64,000 bases of DNA from Psilocybe azurescens. Its lineage: Eukaryota; Basidiomycota; Agaricomycetes; Agaricales; Agrocybaceae. The position numbers were made by a program, and so were the translations under genes. Shown here piece after piece: positions 1 through 15,189 of the stretch (within the stretch, counting starts at the first letter, position 1; each line of letters opens with the position of its first letter). The notes under the pieces are model-generated. The model had not been told where the DNA came from, did no database searches, and was given only the letters and a program-made list of their open reading frames with translations. The stretch covers positions 1 to 64,000 of the forward strand of contig JAJIRX010000747.1 in the NCBI GenBank assembly GCA_023853785.1, read 5' to 3'.

Positions 1-272
1 TGCTGCATATGTTGCGATATAGTTGTAGCGAAGAGACATTGGCTGCAAACGTTATCGACTATGACAAGTCGCCAGAGAAGGACACCGTAGAGGACACAGA
101 ATGAATTATGGGAATGAAGAATAACATAAAAATCTCAAGTGTATCGGTATTTTGCGCAAATATACACGTACGTAATGAAGAAGTTCCGAAATGAGGCATC
201 TAAGGAAATAGAATTGAATGGGACAAGCGTGGTCCACCAGAGTCCGTACAGCACAAGCATCATGTAGCCCGT

Positions 273-3200
273 TCACCTCCTCATCCTTCCTGTATTCACG
301 ACTTTGTTGTCTTCCAAATCAGACATGACAGCATCAGCATTTTCAAACGTCGACAGTCGTCTGCGGGGAGGTATCCTTTTCACATCGTTGACTCCGGTGT
401 TAGGGGTGCTGTTGTGATTGTCGTCTTCGTCGTCGCTGTCAAATGGAGTAGAGGAAGAAGATGACGTGGGTTCGTCTCGGGAGTCGACCCCGAGCTGCTG
501 GAAGCTTCGGTCGAACGCTCCTGTCCGTCGTGAGATTTGATTTTGGATGGCGATGCTCGAGTTTCTTGTCGGGGATCTATAAACGCTCGATGTTTAGGGA
601 AAGGGGGATGGACGGTATTGAGCAACGAACTGGATAGAAATATGAATAATTTGCTTACAGGTAACCGGACAATGTAGGCGAGTAAAGTCGAGCACGCAGC
701 GAAAAAGAACACCGACTTCAAACTCACGGAATATGCATCCCGCGCATGTCGTTGGGTCTCTGGGTCAAGATCCACAACGAGTCGCGCGGACTGTCGGATT
801 CTTCTGATCAACTAATCAAAGAGAGAATAAAGGAGAAAAGAATTAGCGTCCGTAGTTTCTGCTACACCAATTGCCACGAGCTGTGATGGTGGAAAACGAA
901 AACGTACGTCATCTGCGTCTGGAGTGTGTATTCTTTTACGAAGTTCCGTTTCCAGCTTGGACTGGAATATGGCCGACGATATCGCCACCCCTCCGACTTG
1001 ACCCACGCCTCTGAAAAGCTGTCCAAAGCCGGTACCTATGGCCATGCAGTTCTCTGGTTGATATATGATGTTAGTATACCCAATGTAGTCAGAATTTTCC
1101 CCATGGAATGACATACCCGGAACGTGTACCAACAGTGCAACTATCGTGTTTCGCCGTGAGCACAAAATGTTGTTTGGAATGAAGCGGGACGTACTAAGCA
1201 TAGTTTGAAGAACAACGGCGTTTCCAAATCCAAGTGGTATCTACACATGCGTCAGATTTGCTAGGAAACTGATCCCATCGACGGAGGGTTTTAAAAGAGA
1301 ATACGTACAATGCTTAGCCACGACTGCAGTGGTCCAGAGTCTTCGCGTATGTGGTAGATTAGAACAGCTCCGATGAATGGGAAAGCTCCGAAGATAAGAT
1401 TTATTTTCTTGTATCGTCCGGTCTTATGCATCATCCAACCAGCGAACAGAGATCCCGTTGACATTGAAAGACTGTTTGGAAGCAAATGTAAACCTTCACA
1501 GAAGGAAAATCAATACATTGGTGACGGATAGATTATACTGAGCCATGCAACATGAAAATCAGAACGTACCTGCAGTAGAAGCGTTTGTCATGACCACAGT
1601 CTGGAACCACATCGGGAAGAAATAAACGATGGAGAAATTGCAAATGGCAACGAGGAAATTGGAGAATCCAACAAGGACTGGGATCCTCCGTCTGAGAAGG
1701 AACGGAGCTAGAACCGGCTCCGGTGAGACGAAGAATTCAACCAGGAGGAAAGTGATAGCAAAAGTGGCAGCGGAGGTGATGGAAATAATCACTCGGGGAT
1801 TAGACCACTGTAAGCAAGCACAAAGGTTGATGACAATCGCAGATTGATAGTAATGGCAGAGTGACGAACGGGAAGCGTTTCGTTGTAGCGAGCACTGAGA
1901 AACATGAGGGTAGAGCCAACCTAATAATGATCGCCAGGTGAGTCCTCGACGTGTAAGAAATCAGGAGCGCATAGGATCTTACAGCCATCATCAGACTACC
2001 ACTTCCTAGATAATCGATTCGTCGCAGAATCTCCTTGGCGCTTTTCCCTGTCCCCTGGGGCGTCGGAACACATTTAGCGGATACAGAATGAAGGGCGAGC
2101 TCAGGCCGTGCCTTACCTCGGTCACGTAGTTCAGGTTGTACGATGTTAAAAGATATGAAACCAAGAACAAAGGAACCTGGATGAGAAAAGCCCATCTCCA
2201 TCCCAACCTAGTAGACGGGTCAGCGGAAGACTATTCTTCAAACATGATGGTTGACATACCAGTCAGTGATTAATCCACCCAGAGGACCTCCGAACCCCAG
2301 TCCAAGCTTGAACAGATCAATATGTGAGTTTGCACAATGTAAGTAGAGCTCACTCCATTGAATACACTTGCTACGCCTTGCGTTAGACCTCGACTCTGTT
2401 ATGTAGATGTAAGCCAATTGATTCGATGTTAGCCGAGGCCTCGATGCGATGCGAATAGTTGCAATCGTGGTTTGGTCTTTGAAACGCTCCAGTTGGCTCC
2501 TTTGGAGCTGCAGTCCGACAGATAATACTGAATCATGACTCACTCTAATGCTATACATGTCGCTGACAATGATCCTTGAAAAATATTTGATCAATGTTCC
2601 GTGATTGTTATTATTTACTTACGATGAAGTCGTCATCAATCCTCCCCTCCAATCCCAGAAAGCTATGAAACGAGAAACGAGATATAGATCAATTTTGCTA
2701 GGATAAAAGATGGGCATACAAATCGTGCAAGAATCAGCATCTCCATGCTCTTCGACAAGCCACACATTAGGACTCCTGCACCAGCGAAGAAAAGTGCAAG
2801 ATGATTGGCGCCTTTTCTGCCTAATACGTTGCATAGACGCCCGTAGAGCGGCGTGAACGTGCACGTTGCAAGAAGATAGCTGTGCAATTCAATTTTAGCA
2901 ATGAAGAAGCGTATTAAGATCGTCAACTCACGATGTGCCCAGCCAACTGGCTTGATTTGATCTATTGAATTCGGATGATATTGAGGGTATCACTAGAATA
3001 GCGACATCAGTATATTTTGAGCAAACGTAGACCCACTGTTGACGTACTGGTAGGAACCAGAGTTTCTGTGGGATGAATAGAGATAGGTAAGCCAAGGTAA
3101 CGATAGAAGGAGTAGAGATGATTTACGGTTCAATGCCTAACATAATCAGTGGAAACACTTGGAAATCAAAGAAAATTAGTCAAGAACTCACTGAAAGAAA

Positions 3201-3359
3201 CGTCGCACTCCAAAGCCCGGCTAAGATGCCATAACGAGTGGACCGTGATAAATCCAAAGGGCCAACTGGATGGGCAAGCTTTCCAACTGATCGACCTCGT
3301 CCAGTTCCTCCATATTCATCTGAACCTCTCCCTCCGAGTAGCGGATCTTGCTCCGACAT
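273..3359 (-). CDS. MFS transporter, DHA2 family, vacuolar basic amino acid transporter (Vba) type
   Basis: Predicted proton-coupled membrane transporter moving basic amino acids or drugs across the vacuolar or plasma membrane. The first exon, too short to stand out as an open frame, begins MSEQDPLLGGRGSDEYGGTG and holds an acidic dileucine (EQDPLL) typical of vacuolar sorting. Tiny exons then spell ALNQTLVPTMIPSISSEF and NRSNQASWLGTS, followed by TFTPLYGRLCNVLGRKGAN, GLGFGGPLGGLITDW, MGWRWAFLIQVPLF, SPEPVLAPFLL, MSTGSLFAGWMMHKTGRYK and AIGTGFGQLFRGVGQVGGV, in the order expected of a 14-helix Vba-like protein. At least ten short introns interrupt the gene. After VRLP the last exon gives IPDKKLEHRHP, but the acidic tail ending at 273 lies in another frame; one extra base in the TTTT run at 541-544 would explain it. 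The read-through alternative stops near 439. Family is secure, substrate is inferred. Confidence 0.9.
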
Positions 3360-5167
3360 AGTCCTTGATCTGCCTTGCAGATTGCAGTCGACGTTGTTAA
3401 AATGGAGGAAAGAGCTGCAGAGCTGTAGCCCGTGGAGAAACCTGGATAGATACCCGAAGGTACCGCGGTGGTGTAAGGATTAGAAAAGGTTGCGTGCACA
3501 ATGGATGGGAAGGCGTTTTGATTCTCAAATTCGGTTCTTCAGCCGGTAGCACGTGACTCAGGTCTCCGCTTCTATGCATCATGTGTCCGAATACATTTAC
3601 CCTGGACTTGGGCTATAATCGGATGGCTATTGCGTATTTTTGCGTTGAAATGGGAGATTTGTGTCAAATTTATGTGGTTACAATATTGTCGAAATTAGCC
3701 GATGGGTATTGGAAGGCTTACATTGCTATTTATAACCATGCGAAGTTGACGCGGACTTCGAAGTCGTGTGCTGAGAATGTCGTAGAAATTGTTTGCCTTG
3801 CCCTATCTGCTACTTTTCATGACTATATACCTACTATTAATTATCTTCCGAGGTAGCCTGTGTCCCTCGATTAAAGATCCATTGCGGATACGAGTCCGTA
3901 TGATGATACTACTTATTCCTCTATTACACTCACTGAAAGCGGCTTACTGGACTCAGATGTCGCTTTGATGAGTCGCATTAAACAGTCTTCTCGCAGTCCA
4001 CGCCTTATTTCTGCCGTCACTTGAAACGGCAATGAAGCACCAGAAGCAATCCGTCGGTCGCTCAGGTGATCAGTTGTTGTAATCGTTCTACTTAATCGTT
4101 TCTCACCTGAGCTTCGGATCACCACATCGTGGTCCAGGTATGGTTAGAAGCATCACTCTCTCTGTCGGAGACAAGCAGGAAAGAAAGAAGGGGTCAGGCC
4201 TATTATGATACAAGGATCACATTCTAGATTATCGTGACAAAGTACATCAGCTGCGCACTTTTCAGCGGCCTGATTGTGGGCAGTGCGAGTTGACGAAAAC
4301 AGTTAACGTCGCAGTATGTGATCAGTGGCGGATTTAGCCAAGATTAGTCGAAATATGCAACCACGTTAGATCTCCGCCGGCAGGGATACTGTGTAATACA
4401 GTCAAATCGACATCGGAACATTTGTCTTAGTTGCGTTCTCGAGTCATGGGTTCTAGCACTGCTTCCAGGTGAGGTGAGATGTGTGTACAACCTTCTGCAT
4501 AAATGTTGCCAATTCCAAAAATCAATTAGCTCAACGGTCAAATAGTGCCACAAGTTCGACGCCATGAGTATCATTCCAAGTGGTACAAAAATTTCACAGT
4601 TGGAACCCGAGTTCCGTGAATCTATCCAGCTTAGTGTAGTAACATGTTCGATCATAGCTAACGGTAACTTTCGACGGTTCCCTTTTCTACAAGTAACAAA
4701 TTCTCTGACTGAGCACGGCTCTGCCCGGATCATGCAGATCTGTATCCCAATTGGTGGATCTGAAGCGGATCAATATGTCCGTCGCACAATTTATAGACTT
4801 TCGTACACTTGGACGGGAAACCACTAGTATGGCTAACCAGTGCCTCAATTTATGTCAACACAAACGTACAGGCATGTATGGGTACGCAAAGGCAATAAAT
4901 AAGGGGAGAAGCCGGGAACTAAGCATACGAAGGAGACAGTTAGACACAAGAAAAAGAAAAAGAAAAAGAAAAAGAAAAGAAAAGGAAAAGAGGAGACAGT
5001 GCCACAGAACAGTAGAACTCATCTATATAGTTGCTCTATTAGTACCTACGAGAAAGTAGTGAAATATGATGTGACCGAGAGCTAAGACGGCCACACATCT
5101 AGTGTCTCCGTACATCACCTCTCAAAGGCGTACAAGAGACCAGTGTAGCTCGGGGTGAGATGGTGCC
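3360..5167. other. Intergenic, no gene recognised
   Basis: No exon chain or recognisable protein motif was found on either strand. Short open frames here lack codon-like composition and family resemblance. The first few hundred bases are the upstream region of the MFS gene. An (AAAAAG)n tract lies at 4948-4993. Confidence 0.5.
4948..4993 (+). repeat. (AAAAAG)n microsatellite
   Basis: A purine-only run made of AAAAAG units, degenerating at its 3' end. It lies in otherwise unremarkable intergenic DNA. Confidence 0.9.
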
Positions 5168-5715
5168 CTAATATCTGCCATTTGCATGGCATTGAGGGCA
5201 GGTGCTGTTGATGTGAGGGGCTGAAAGGAGAATTAGCGACTAGTACGCGTAGATAGGATTGTCAACCTTACAGTACTGCTCCGGAGAAGTGCGGCTAGTA
5301 TATCATCGCGGTCAGCTTCAAGAGGAATATCGGATAGATATAACAAGACGAACTATTGGTGGCATGTCTTTCTGCAATTAGGAAGAACGCAGGTTGGGTC
5401 GTGATATGGACTGAATTTACAGTGCGCGGAGTTGCAAGGGATCTGTAGAAATGGGTTCAGAGAGCTTGGAGCACAACGCAGTCAACTAGGGTGTGCATAC
5501 CATCATGTCAGGCTGCAACGGGAACGGTGAGAAACAATAAGACTGGGCGATGGCAAAGTGAAGGAAGGCGCTTACCAATTGTTGGCTGTGACCGCAGCGG
5601 ATGTAAAAGTTGCAGACTCTGGACACGTCAAGAAAAGTGAGCAGCGTCCAGAGAAGACATGGAAAAAGAAACTAGACTCACTGGCGCAAGTGGCACATCT
5701 TATTATGTCGAAGTT
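5168..5715 (-). CDS. Small cysteine-rich protein (unassigned fungal family), start unresolved
   Basis: Short exons on the minus strand together form a Cys-rich protein. One exon reads CATCASESSFFFHVFSGRC and runs to AVTANNW. A micro-exon gives PDMM. The next gives IPCNSAHCKFSPYHDP and TCVLPNCRKTCHQ, and the last, after a CTTTCAG acceptor, gives PHINSTCPQCHANGRY and stops at 5168. The paired CxxC and Cys-His spacing suggests a zinc-binding or disulfide-rich fold, as in a family of small proteins I associate with Agaricomycetes; no function is known to me. The exon phases do not join cleanly: an in-frame TAG follows CHQ and the phase before PDMM is off by one. The gene may be mis-sequenced or decaying. 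The N-terminus was not identified. Confidence 0.45.
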
Positions 5716-6627
5716 GAGGTTGGAAGGCTTGGAAGTAGGTTTGCTGAAGGTAAGAGCGCTTGTTGTTTTTGTCCTCAGCAACCATCCGGCTCTTTATAGG
5801 AACAAATAATCTACTTTTGAAAATGTTTATCGTTCTTCGGCGTTTATTTTGTCTCCCAAGAGACGGGTAACTCCTTGAATGTCTCCTTGATCAACTGTAC
5901 TACACAAACCTTCCAAGTTTCCCTCGAGTTAGCCGCTCTGCCCATACTAGTAAAGATCTGCACTTGTGACGTCTTTAATTTTCAGATCACGAGATCACGT
6001 ATTGTATCTGAATCTAATACAGTGGAAGCAGCCCAGATTTTGCATTCTCCCAGAATAATGTCGTAACCGATTATTCTGACAACGCTGCCAGCAACTTCCT
6101 TATTATTCACACAGGATCGCATACAATATCATTGAGAGCGCCCAAATGAGATCCTGGTGTCATGCATCTCGGAGAGCACGGAAGTCTTTTTTAGCTCTTC
6201 GAGCATGATGAGAATCGAGATTGCAAATAATTTAGAGATCGGTTACTGGAAATCAATAAACGGTCGGATTACCCTTTTCGAGTCGAGATGATGATCATCT
6301 CGTTTTCTCTCTTAGCTTTCTCTACGTTGGCTCGGATACTTGGGAAGGTTGCTATGAGCTCTCCGTATCTGAAGGCAGACCGAAGGGCTCGGACCTCGAG
6401 TCTGAATCCTACGGTCATCAGTGATCCCAAAATCAAGTTGGACACATAAGTGCGCACAAGGCAACTTTGGGCCGGAGACCGGCACGCAATCCCGAACAAA
6501 GTCAAAAACAAATATGAACAAATACATGCATTTCTTCGTGGCTTGAACTTGAGCCACACTCTTACGGTTCAGCATTGTCTTGCTGCTCCCTGCTCCAGAT
6601 AGACATCATCCTCGTAGTATATCGAAG
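5716..6627. other. Intergenic, no gene recognised
   Basis: AT-rich sequence between the Cys-rich gene and the small Lys-rich gene, which diverge. Nothing beyond presumed promoter sequence was recognised. Confidence 0.5.
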
Positions 6628-7204
6628 ATGAGCACTACACCCTCTCAGAACGATGCCAAAGCGATAGCTCCAAGAGGAAAACAACGCAAACGCTTTTTGG
6701 AAAAGAACGTAAACATCATTCTCGTTATTTGTCGCTGTCAAGACCGCCCCAAGAGACGACGCTTATTCAACATTTGGTATAGGATGCTCTAACATTGGCA
6801 GCTTCCATAGCCGAGATACAGGAAAAGATATCCACTACGAAAGCGGAAAAGCACCATAAACCCCAGGTACCACCGAAAAATATACAGCTCTAAAGATCAA
6901 ATCAGCAATGCCCTTGTATTTTCCAGGACGATTCGCGACCGAAACAAGACCTAAAACATTCCTCCTGTTCCAAAGCGAAACTAGTGAGATCTACAATCAT
7001 TCTTACGCTTTTGACATGTGGTTGACGAATGTCCAGAAAGAAACCAAGGCGGCTCTGAAGGCTAAACAGATCAATACGAAAAAGGAACGAGTGAAATCGC
7101 GCAAAGAACGTTTGAAACCAAAGCCTGCCGCTGCAACGAATACAGGCCAATCCACGCCAGCAGGTCCGGATAGACAGATCCGGAAAATGGTGTCTTTCGC
7201 CTGA
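6628..7204 (+). CDS. Small lysine-rich, probably nuclear protein
   Basis: Four exons (6628-6708, 6783-6866, 6927-6983, 7037-7204) with GT...AG introns of 74, 60 and 53 nt give a 129-residue protein, each exon an exact multiple of three. It starts MSTTPSQNDAKAIAPRGKQR, continues KRFLEKNDALTLAASIAEIQ, and ends RKMVSFA. Roughly a quarter of residues are Lys or Arg. The C-terminal half is a run of KxxKxxKK-type segments (KERVKSRKERLKPKP) consistent with a nuclear or nucleolar location and a basic helix. I do not recognise a named family; the layout resembles small ribosome-biogenesis factors, but that is only inference. The clean phase of all three introns is the main evidence that it is a gene. 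Confidence 0.65.
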
Positions 7205-9374
7205 CGGGATCTACATATCACATAGCGCTGTGTTTTGCGCCTTGCGTGATGGTGTAGATTCTCACAAACTGCTCCCTCCCCCTCACAAACGGCTGACGCG
7301 GCATTGTTCGGATGTTCGCGTTCGACGGAGATGCATTGCGCGGTTCTTCTGAATGCCTTCTATCCTGGAGTGTTCCGGTATTTCTTTCTGTCAGAAACTC
7401 CGTTCCTATGTCACAGTGGGGATTTATTTTGGTGCATCGCGTGAACTGGGACATGATCTCCCGATTTGGGCGAGCGCTCACCTGTATAGCCTAGCTAGAC
7501 TGTTCAACAACAATCATTATTGACTAGGTTTTTACGTGTCGAATAATCATATTTTGCAGGAGATCTGATTCACTTTGGACAGTTACTGTTCAAGCTAATT
7601 GGTCCGCGTCTTCGAGACGTTGGAATTGTTTCAACACATGGTTGCTGAAGATATTGTGACCCGACTTTTTAGTCTGTTTCAAGGCTTGAGCAATCAGGCT
7701 ATGCGATCACTGAGGTGAGCGAATCCGACTCGCGTTGTATAGGTATTGAGGTTTATCGTTTGATGGGTCGCATTTGATTCGATTGGTAACCTAATTTCCA
7801 GAAACGGTTTTGTGACACTGAACTATTGTTAGGAATATGTACAGCGAGTAGGTGTATACCATACCACTGAAGAATATGTAAACGAATAATATAAGTAGGA
7901 GTATAGGACGTACACACATCATTCTATGCGCTTTTGGAGCAAACAGGAGTCAGTGAGCATAATGATAAGTAATCTCAACTGCATAGAATACAGCAGGCCC
8001 TGGAAACATTGATAATGTGCCTAGAATTAGATGTCTTATTGAGCCAATGACCTGGGGATTGACTACCACTTCCACTGATCAGAAAACTCAAGATGTCACA
8101 ACCGCCCACACTGTCTAAACGGAAATACAGTGTCAAAGGTGCCGATTTACCCTTTCTACACATGTCATTAAATCAATTTTTATCGCTGGTTCTGGTTTCG
8201 ATCTCTCTCGTAGTAAACAGCTCATAATGTTATACTTATGACTTGTGACTTACGGAAAGCCTCAAGAGATAGTATTCCACGCAACACTGAACATAAATAA
8301 TTCTTCCCGGGAGCCGAGTTATAGACCCCACGTTATCCACTTGCAGACGGTCCACACTCTGTCAAATTCAAGGTCGCCGTCCTATCTATGAGACATCAGT
8401 CCCAAACCTGGATCACATACCATACCCTACTCCTGGAATTTTCAGAACCAGATTCCCATAGATATTATCGTAATGCATTTTTTCTGGCACAAGTCATAAT
8501 CTTCACGGAGTTGTCGGGGTTGCCCTCTAGCACGTCGTTAGGTTTTTAAATTAATCAGGTCTGTGCGTTGACAGCCTGGGCATGGAACTGGACTCATAAA
8601 ATAAAAAGGGCAGCACTCGGGAAAATTATTCGGTGTTTGGTCGAAGGATCAAAACGGGATATTTGCAGACAACGGTCAATGATCATTACTGTGGACGATG
8701 AGCTCCCTCTATATACCAGAAATTAGACAGTCTGAGTACCTACCCATAGGCCTGGGTTTGGCGTCTACATCGATCAATATCGATACTACAAACTTCCAAC
8801 AAGATGTTCTTGGTAGGGAAGAGAAAAGGGTTGGATGATAGACAAAAAAAAACAAAGTAGACCAGGCCAGGACAATAATGAATATGAATATATTGCCAAT
8901 TATTCGATAACTATGATATACACAAGAGCGCTTCCCTGTTGATATTTGACTACAGCAAACGTCACTGGAAGATGTTGGAAAAGTGGCGACAAGCAGAGCG
9001 GTATCGATTTGGCGTCGATCCACTAGATCTTATCTGCCAAAGCCATCTCCATTCCACATTCCTGTGCATGAAATGAGAAACGTGTTCTTGAGAAGACTAC
9101 CTCCGAGTCATTGCAGAAGTCAGGCGAAGTAATAAAAGATTTTCAATGAAGGCATTCCCTCTGAGCGGTCCGAGTCGCGTCTAAAATTAGCTAATCTTTT
9201 CTCAGCCACTGCACGTGCACTAACCAAATAACAACAATCAATGGGATTACATCGAATCTGCGCGGTGACGGTGACTCGCTAACTGCATTCATCTTTCTGC
9301 CAGCCCCTTCAATCTTTTCTTATCTTTCTTCCTTTTATCGTGCGGTGCCCCGTAAACCCAATATATTTGTGAAG
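7205..9374. other. Intergenic, no gene recognised
   Basis: About 2.2 kb with no recognisable exon chain on either strand. Short open frames are scattered and unlike known families. The last few hundred bases should hold the PRP4 kinase promoter; a pyrimidine-rich stretch at about 9290-9340 is typical of fungal transcription starts. Confidence 0.5.
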
Positions 9375-11951
<2,577 letters not shown>

Positions 11952-12320
11952 GCCTGTGAAGGAAGGTTGTACTTGTACTTGTAACACTAGAGACAGCGGA
12001 CTCCCGAGACTTTTCACCTCAGTTGCATTTATATTTTATTGCTGTGACCCTTCGGAATGTATTTTCTTTTAGAAGAAATCGTCCACAGGCTTTAGCCCCT
12101 ATCGAGCTTAATTGCTTCTACAAGCTCCCATGCGGCTGTGTCATCTGATCAGCGGTATTCTGTGAACACTGGTTTGTCTCCCATGTTCAGATTGATTTAG
12201 GGCAAGTGCGAATTTCTGACTGAATCCTGTGTTAATTAAAATTGCATAACTGAAGTAAGATTGTCGCGGACCAGATTTCCTTTCCCTCTCAGGTCCACCA
12301 ACTCGTATCTCAGGTCTTAC
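11952..12320 (+). other. Short intergenic spacer
   Basis: 3' flank of the PRP4 gene and 5' flank of the cyclase-family gene. Nothing further recognised. Confidence 0.5.
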
Positions 12321-14824
12321 ATGACTCCCGACCGATTGAAAGATATCGCATCACATATCGCACCGCTCCACAAACCAATGACCGAAATGCCCTTACCAAC
12401 CTTTGACGAGCTGCCGCCGTTCAAGAACTTTCCGGGATGTGCGTGGGGCGTGTGGGGTGCTGACGACCAATTAGGAACGGTGAATCTCTTGACGGAAGAG
12501 GTAGTTCAGAGTGCTGCGAGGGAAGAAATCAAGTTGAGTTTAGTTTGTTCGACTTGCAGGCGCTTTTGTTGCGATCTTCTCTCTCTCTCTCGATAAAAAT
12601 GACTTTCTGATGATAGTTTCTTCTAATAAAGATTGGGAAGGACTGTGTCTTTGAACTGGTGAGAAAAACTTCTGTTTCTATTATCGTTCGGTCGCTAGTT
12701 TGCGTTTTGCGTTTGGTAGATGGCGTGCTTCCGTGTAGATCGTTGCTGTTCGGTTCAAAGGACCCTTTGATCTGAGCTCACCCACAACCTTGCACCACCG
12801 CCAGTATATTCCGATGATGCGTTGTGGTCTGACTTATGTCATTCATTGCCGTGATACCCTTGGCTGCTGGGCCAATTTTGGGATTCAACCATGTGGCATG
12901 GCCGACAGGTTTGCGCGATGTCGAACTCTGGCCCACAGTGTCATTGATGGACCCACAAAGCTTTATTAATTAATTCTCGGTGCTTAACATGTGTATACTT
13001 ACAGCTACTGATGCATTCATTCCTTAGGCCGATCAACTTTCCTGACAAGGTATAATCAATCAACCGGTAAACCTCAGAAGGCGGGGTGCCTGATGCATAG
13101 GCGCTCGTTCTACCTCACTGATACATGCTACTTTCTTGTGTCACAGCCTTTGTTCAACCGTAAAACTCCCGAAATCAAGATGATCATTAAGCGCGAAGGG
13201 GGAATGCCCAGAGATGATGAGATTCATATCGTAAGTGTAACCATTCCTATTTTTATCTCGTCAACATCCCACCAGGAACTTATTTTGTTGCATTGCTAAC
13301 TTGACTGTACGTTTTTCTTTGTACTTAATTTGTACTTGTGCACCGCTGGCCGCCCAGAACTCCCAATCCGGATCTCAGTGGGATGGCATGAGGCATTATG
13401 GAATCATTGAACATGGCGTTTTCTACAACAAGTACGTTTGAAAGATTTTGGATTATGAATACGTTTTTACGTCAGGACTACTCACCGACATCTCCCTTCC
13501 TTCCTCTCCGGCGTACTTGGCGCGATCCAGTACGGATGCTAAATCTATGCCTGCTGGTATTATCCCCATTTCAAACCCGAACGAGATTGATCCGGCACTC
13601 TCTAGGATTGGGATGCAAAGTAAGTCTTGACATATTGATCGTATCTCGTGTAACTCTATTCCACCTCCATACACGCGTTAAATGGCGTAGATATGCCAAA
13701 GTTAAAAGTGGTTTTATAGACTGGGCGACCCATGGAATATGTGGACGCGGTGTTCTCCTCGATCTCGTCAAGTACTATCATACCATAAACGAAGGGAAGC
13801 TTCCTTACGATCCATGGACCACTCACCCCATCTCTGTCTCCGAGTTGGAGGCCGTGGCAAAGCACCAGGGCGTCGAATTCCGTCAAGGGGATATCTTGCT
13901 GCTGCGTGTGGGATTCATCCAGAAATACTATAGCGTGTCGACGGCGGACAAGCATGCCCTATCCACACGACCAGAGACATTGTAGGTTGTCGCCGATGGA
14001 TCTGGAATATAGAAAATGATTCTGACCGGAACTTTTCTCAGTGCGGGAATCGAGCAATCCACGGAAATGAAACGGTTCTTGTGGTATGGAGTGTACATTA
14101 AACTTTGATAAACCGTGTTGACTTGTGCTGCTTGATAGGAATAACCACTTCGCCGCTATCGCCTCAGATCAGCCCGCCTTGGAGGTGAATTCTTCAGGCT
14201 GTTGTTAAGTTCCCGAATGTCAAGGTGGCTGACAGGGACTCCTTGATGCTAGAGCTGGCCTGCTCCTCCCGGGACATTATTGCATCAGGTAAGACACCCT
14301 TCGAAAAATTTCTTGTCACATCCTCATGAATTCTTTTAAATGGCGCCCATGTGCGCTTAGACTATTCTTGGGTATGTTCTCCTTGGTGACGATTTACAGT
14401 ATAGCCACTAAACCCGCGATCGTATCATCTCTATACTAGGCTCTGGGGAATGCCTCTCGGTATGTGCCTTATTCTCGTTCCTGCGTTACAGGAGACATAG
14501 CTGACTTGCTTTTTTTCATTCAGGAGAATTTTTCGACCTTGAAAAGTTATCCCAAACTTGCGCTGAGACAGGCAGATATACCTTCTTCTTCTCGTCATGG
14601 CCGTTAAACATGTGCGTGATTTTTTGGACCTCTAATAATATCAACTGCTAATGAGTATGTATGCTACCTTTTTGCTCGGGTGATTGATCGTGTTCGTGAT
14701 TTCGCCAATCGTCCAGAATTGGAGGATGCGCCAGCCCGCCGAACGCGGCGGTGAGAAGCTACGCTCCTCATCAGAAAACGCACCAAATTCTGATCTTCTC
14801 TCATTTTTATAGGCTTATTTTTGA
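12321..14824 (+). CDS. Cyclase-family protein (PF04199, kynurenine-formamidase-like)
   Basis: Fungal member of the cyclase / metal-dependent hydrolase superfamily; the substrate is unknown. Exons spell PLPTFDELPPFKNFPGCAWG, VWGADDQLGTVNLLTEE, TVSLNWPINFPDK, PLFNRKTPEIKMIIKREGG, RDDEIHINSQSGSQWDGMRH, NWATHGICGRGVLLDLVKYY, FRQGDILLLRVGF, RFLWNNHFAAIASDQPALE, SWPAPPGTLLHQTILGLWGM, PLGEFFDLEKLSQTC and finally a GGCASPPNAAAYF stop. That is a complete family-length protein of about 330 residues in at least a dozen exons, including very small ones. SGSQWDG stands where the classical HxGTHxD metal motif would be, as in related fungal proteins. The second intron is exceptionally long (12659-13027). 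The first intron must end at AAG|G (12640) to keep frame. Confidence 0.85.
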
Positions 14825-15189
14825 AATACCATATACCGGGTCCCACTGACATACCTTATACACGTCGCGATATAACGGCTGCCAAATGCAGTAGTTAGTG
14901 ATCGTCGGGGGTTTGCAGGGGCTTGTTGAGGTTTTTGGAGTTTCCCGTCAGCGAAAAGGACTTTAATTCAATTTGATAGTCGTTTATAAGGAAGAAAACT
15001 TTTATTCTGAGTCATAACTGTGAAATATCATTGTTCAACATCGTTTACGTCGTGGTCCAACGGACGCGCCAAACATTCACAGGCCGGGCACGTGATGCGA
15101 CTTGTTGTTCGAATCCCGAATGTCAGCCCGGAAATCATGTTCTCCTTGGTCTTATACTCATCTATCTCAGCGGGAATCCGATTATCACG
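14825..15189 (+). other. Intergenic spacer before shugoshin gene
   Basis: Probable terminator of the cyclase gene and promoter of the shugoshin gene. A TGGTCCAACGG / GTTCGAATCC pair resembles tRNA A and B boxes, but the arms do not fold (see rejected list). Confidence 0.5.

Noticed and set aside
12321..14824. Cyclase-family gene as a pseudogene.
   Set aside because: It first seemed broken in several places, but all conserved blocks join in frame when tiny exons and alternative AG acceptors are used.
15045..15125. Possible tRNA gene (A-box-like TGGTCCAACGG and B-box-like GTTCGAATCC).
   Set aside because: The bases around the TTCGAAT loop do not form a T-stem, and no matching acceptor stem or anticodon arm could be drawn.
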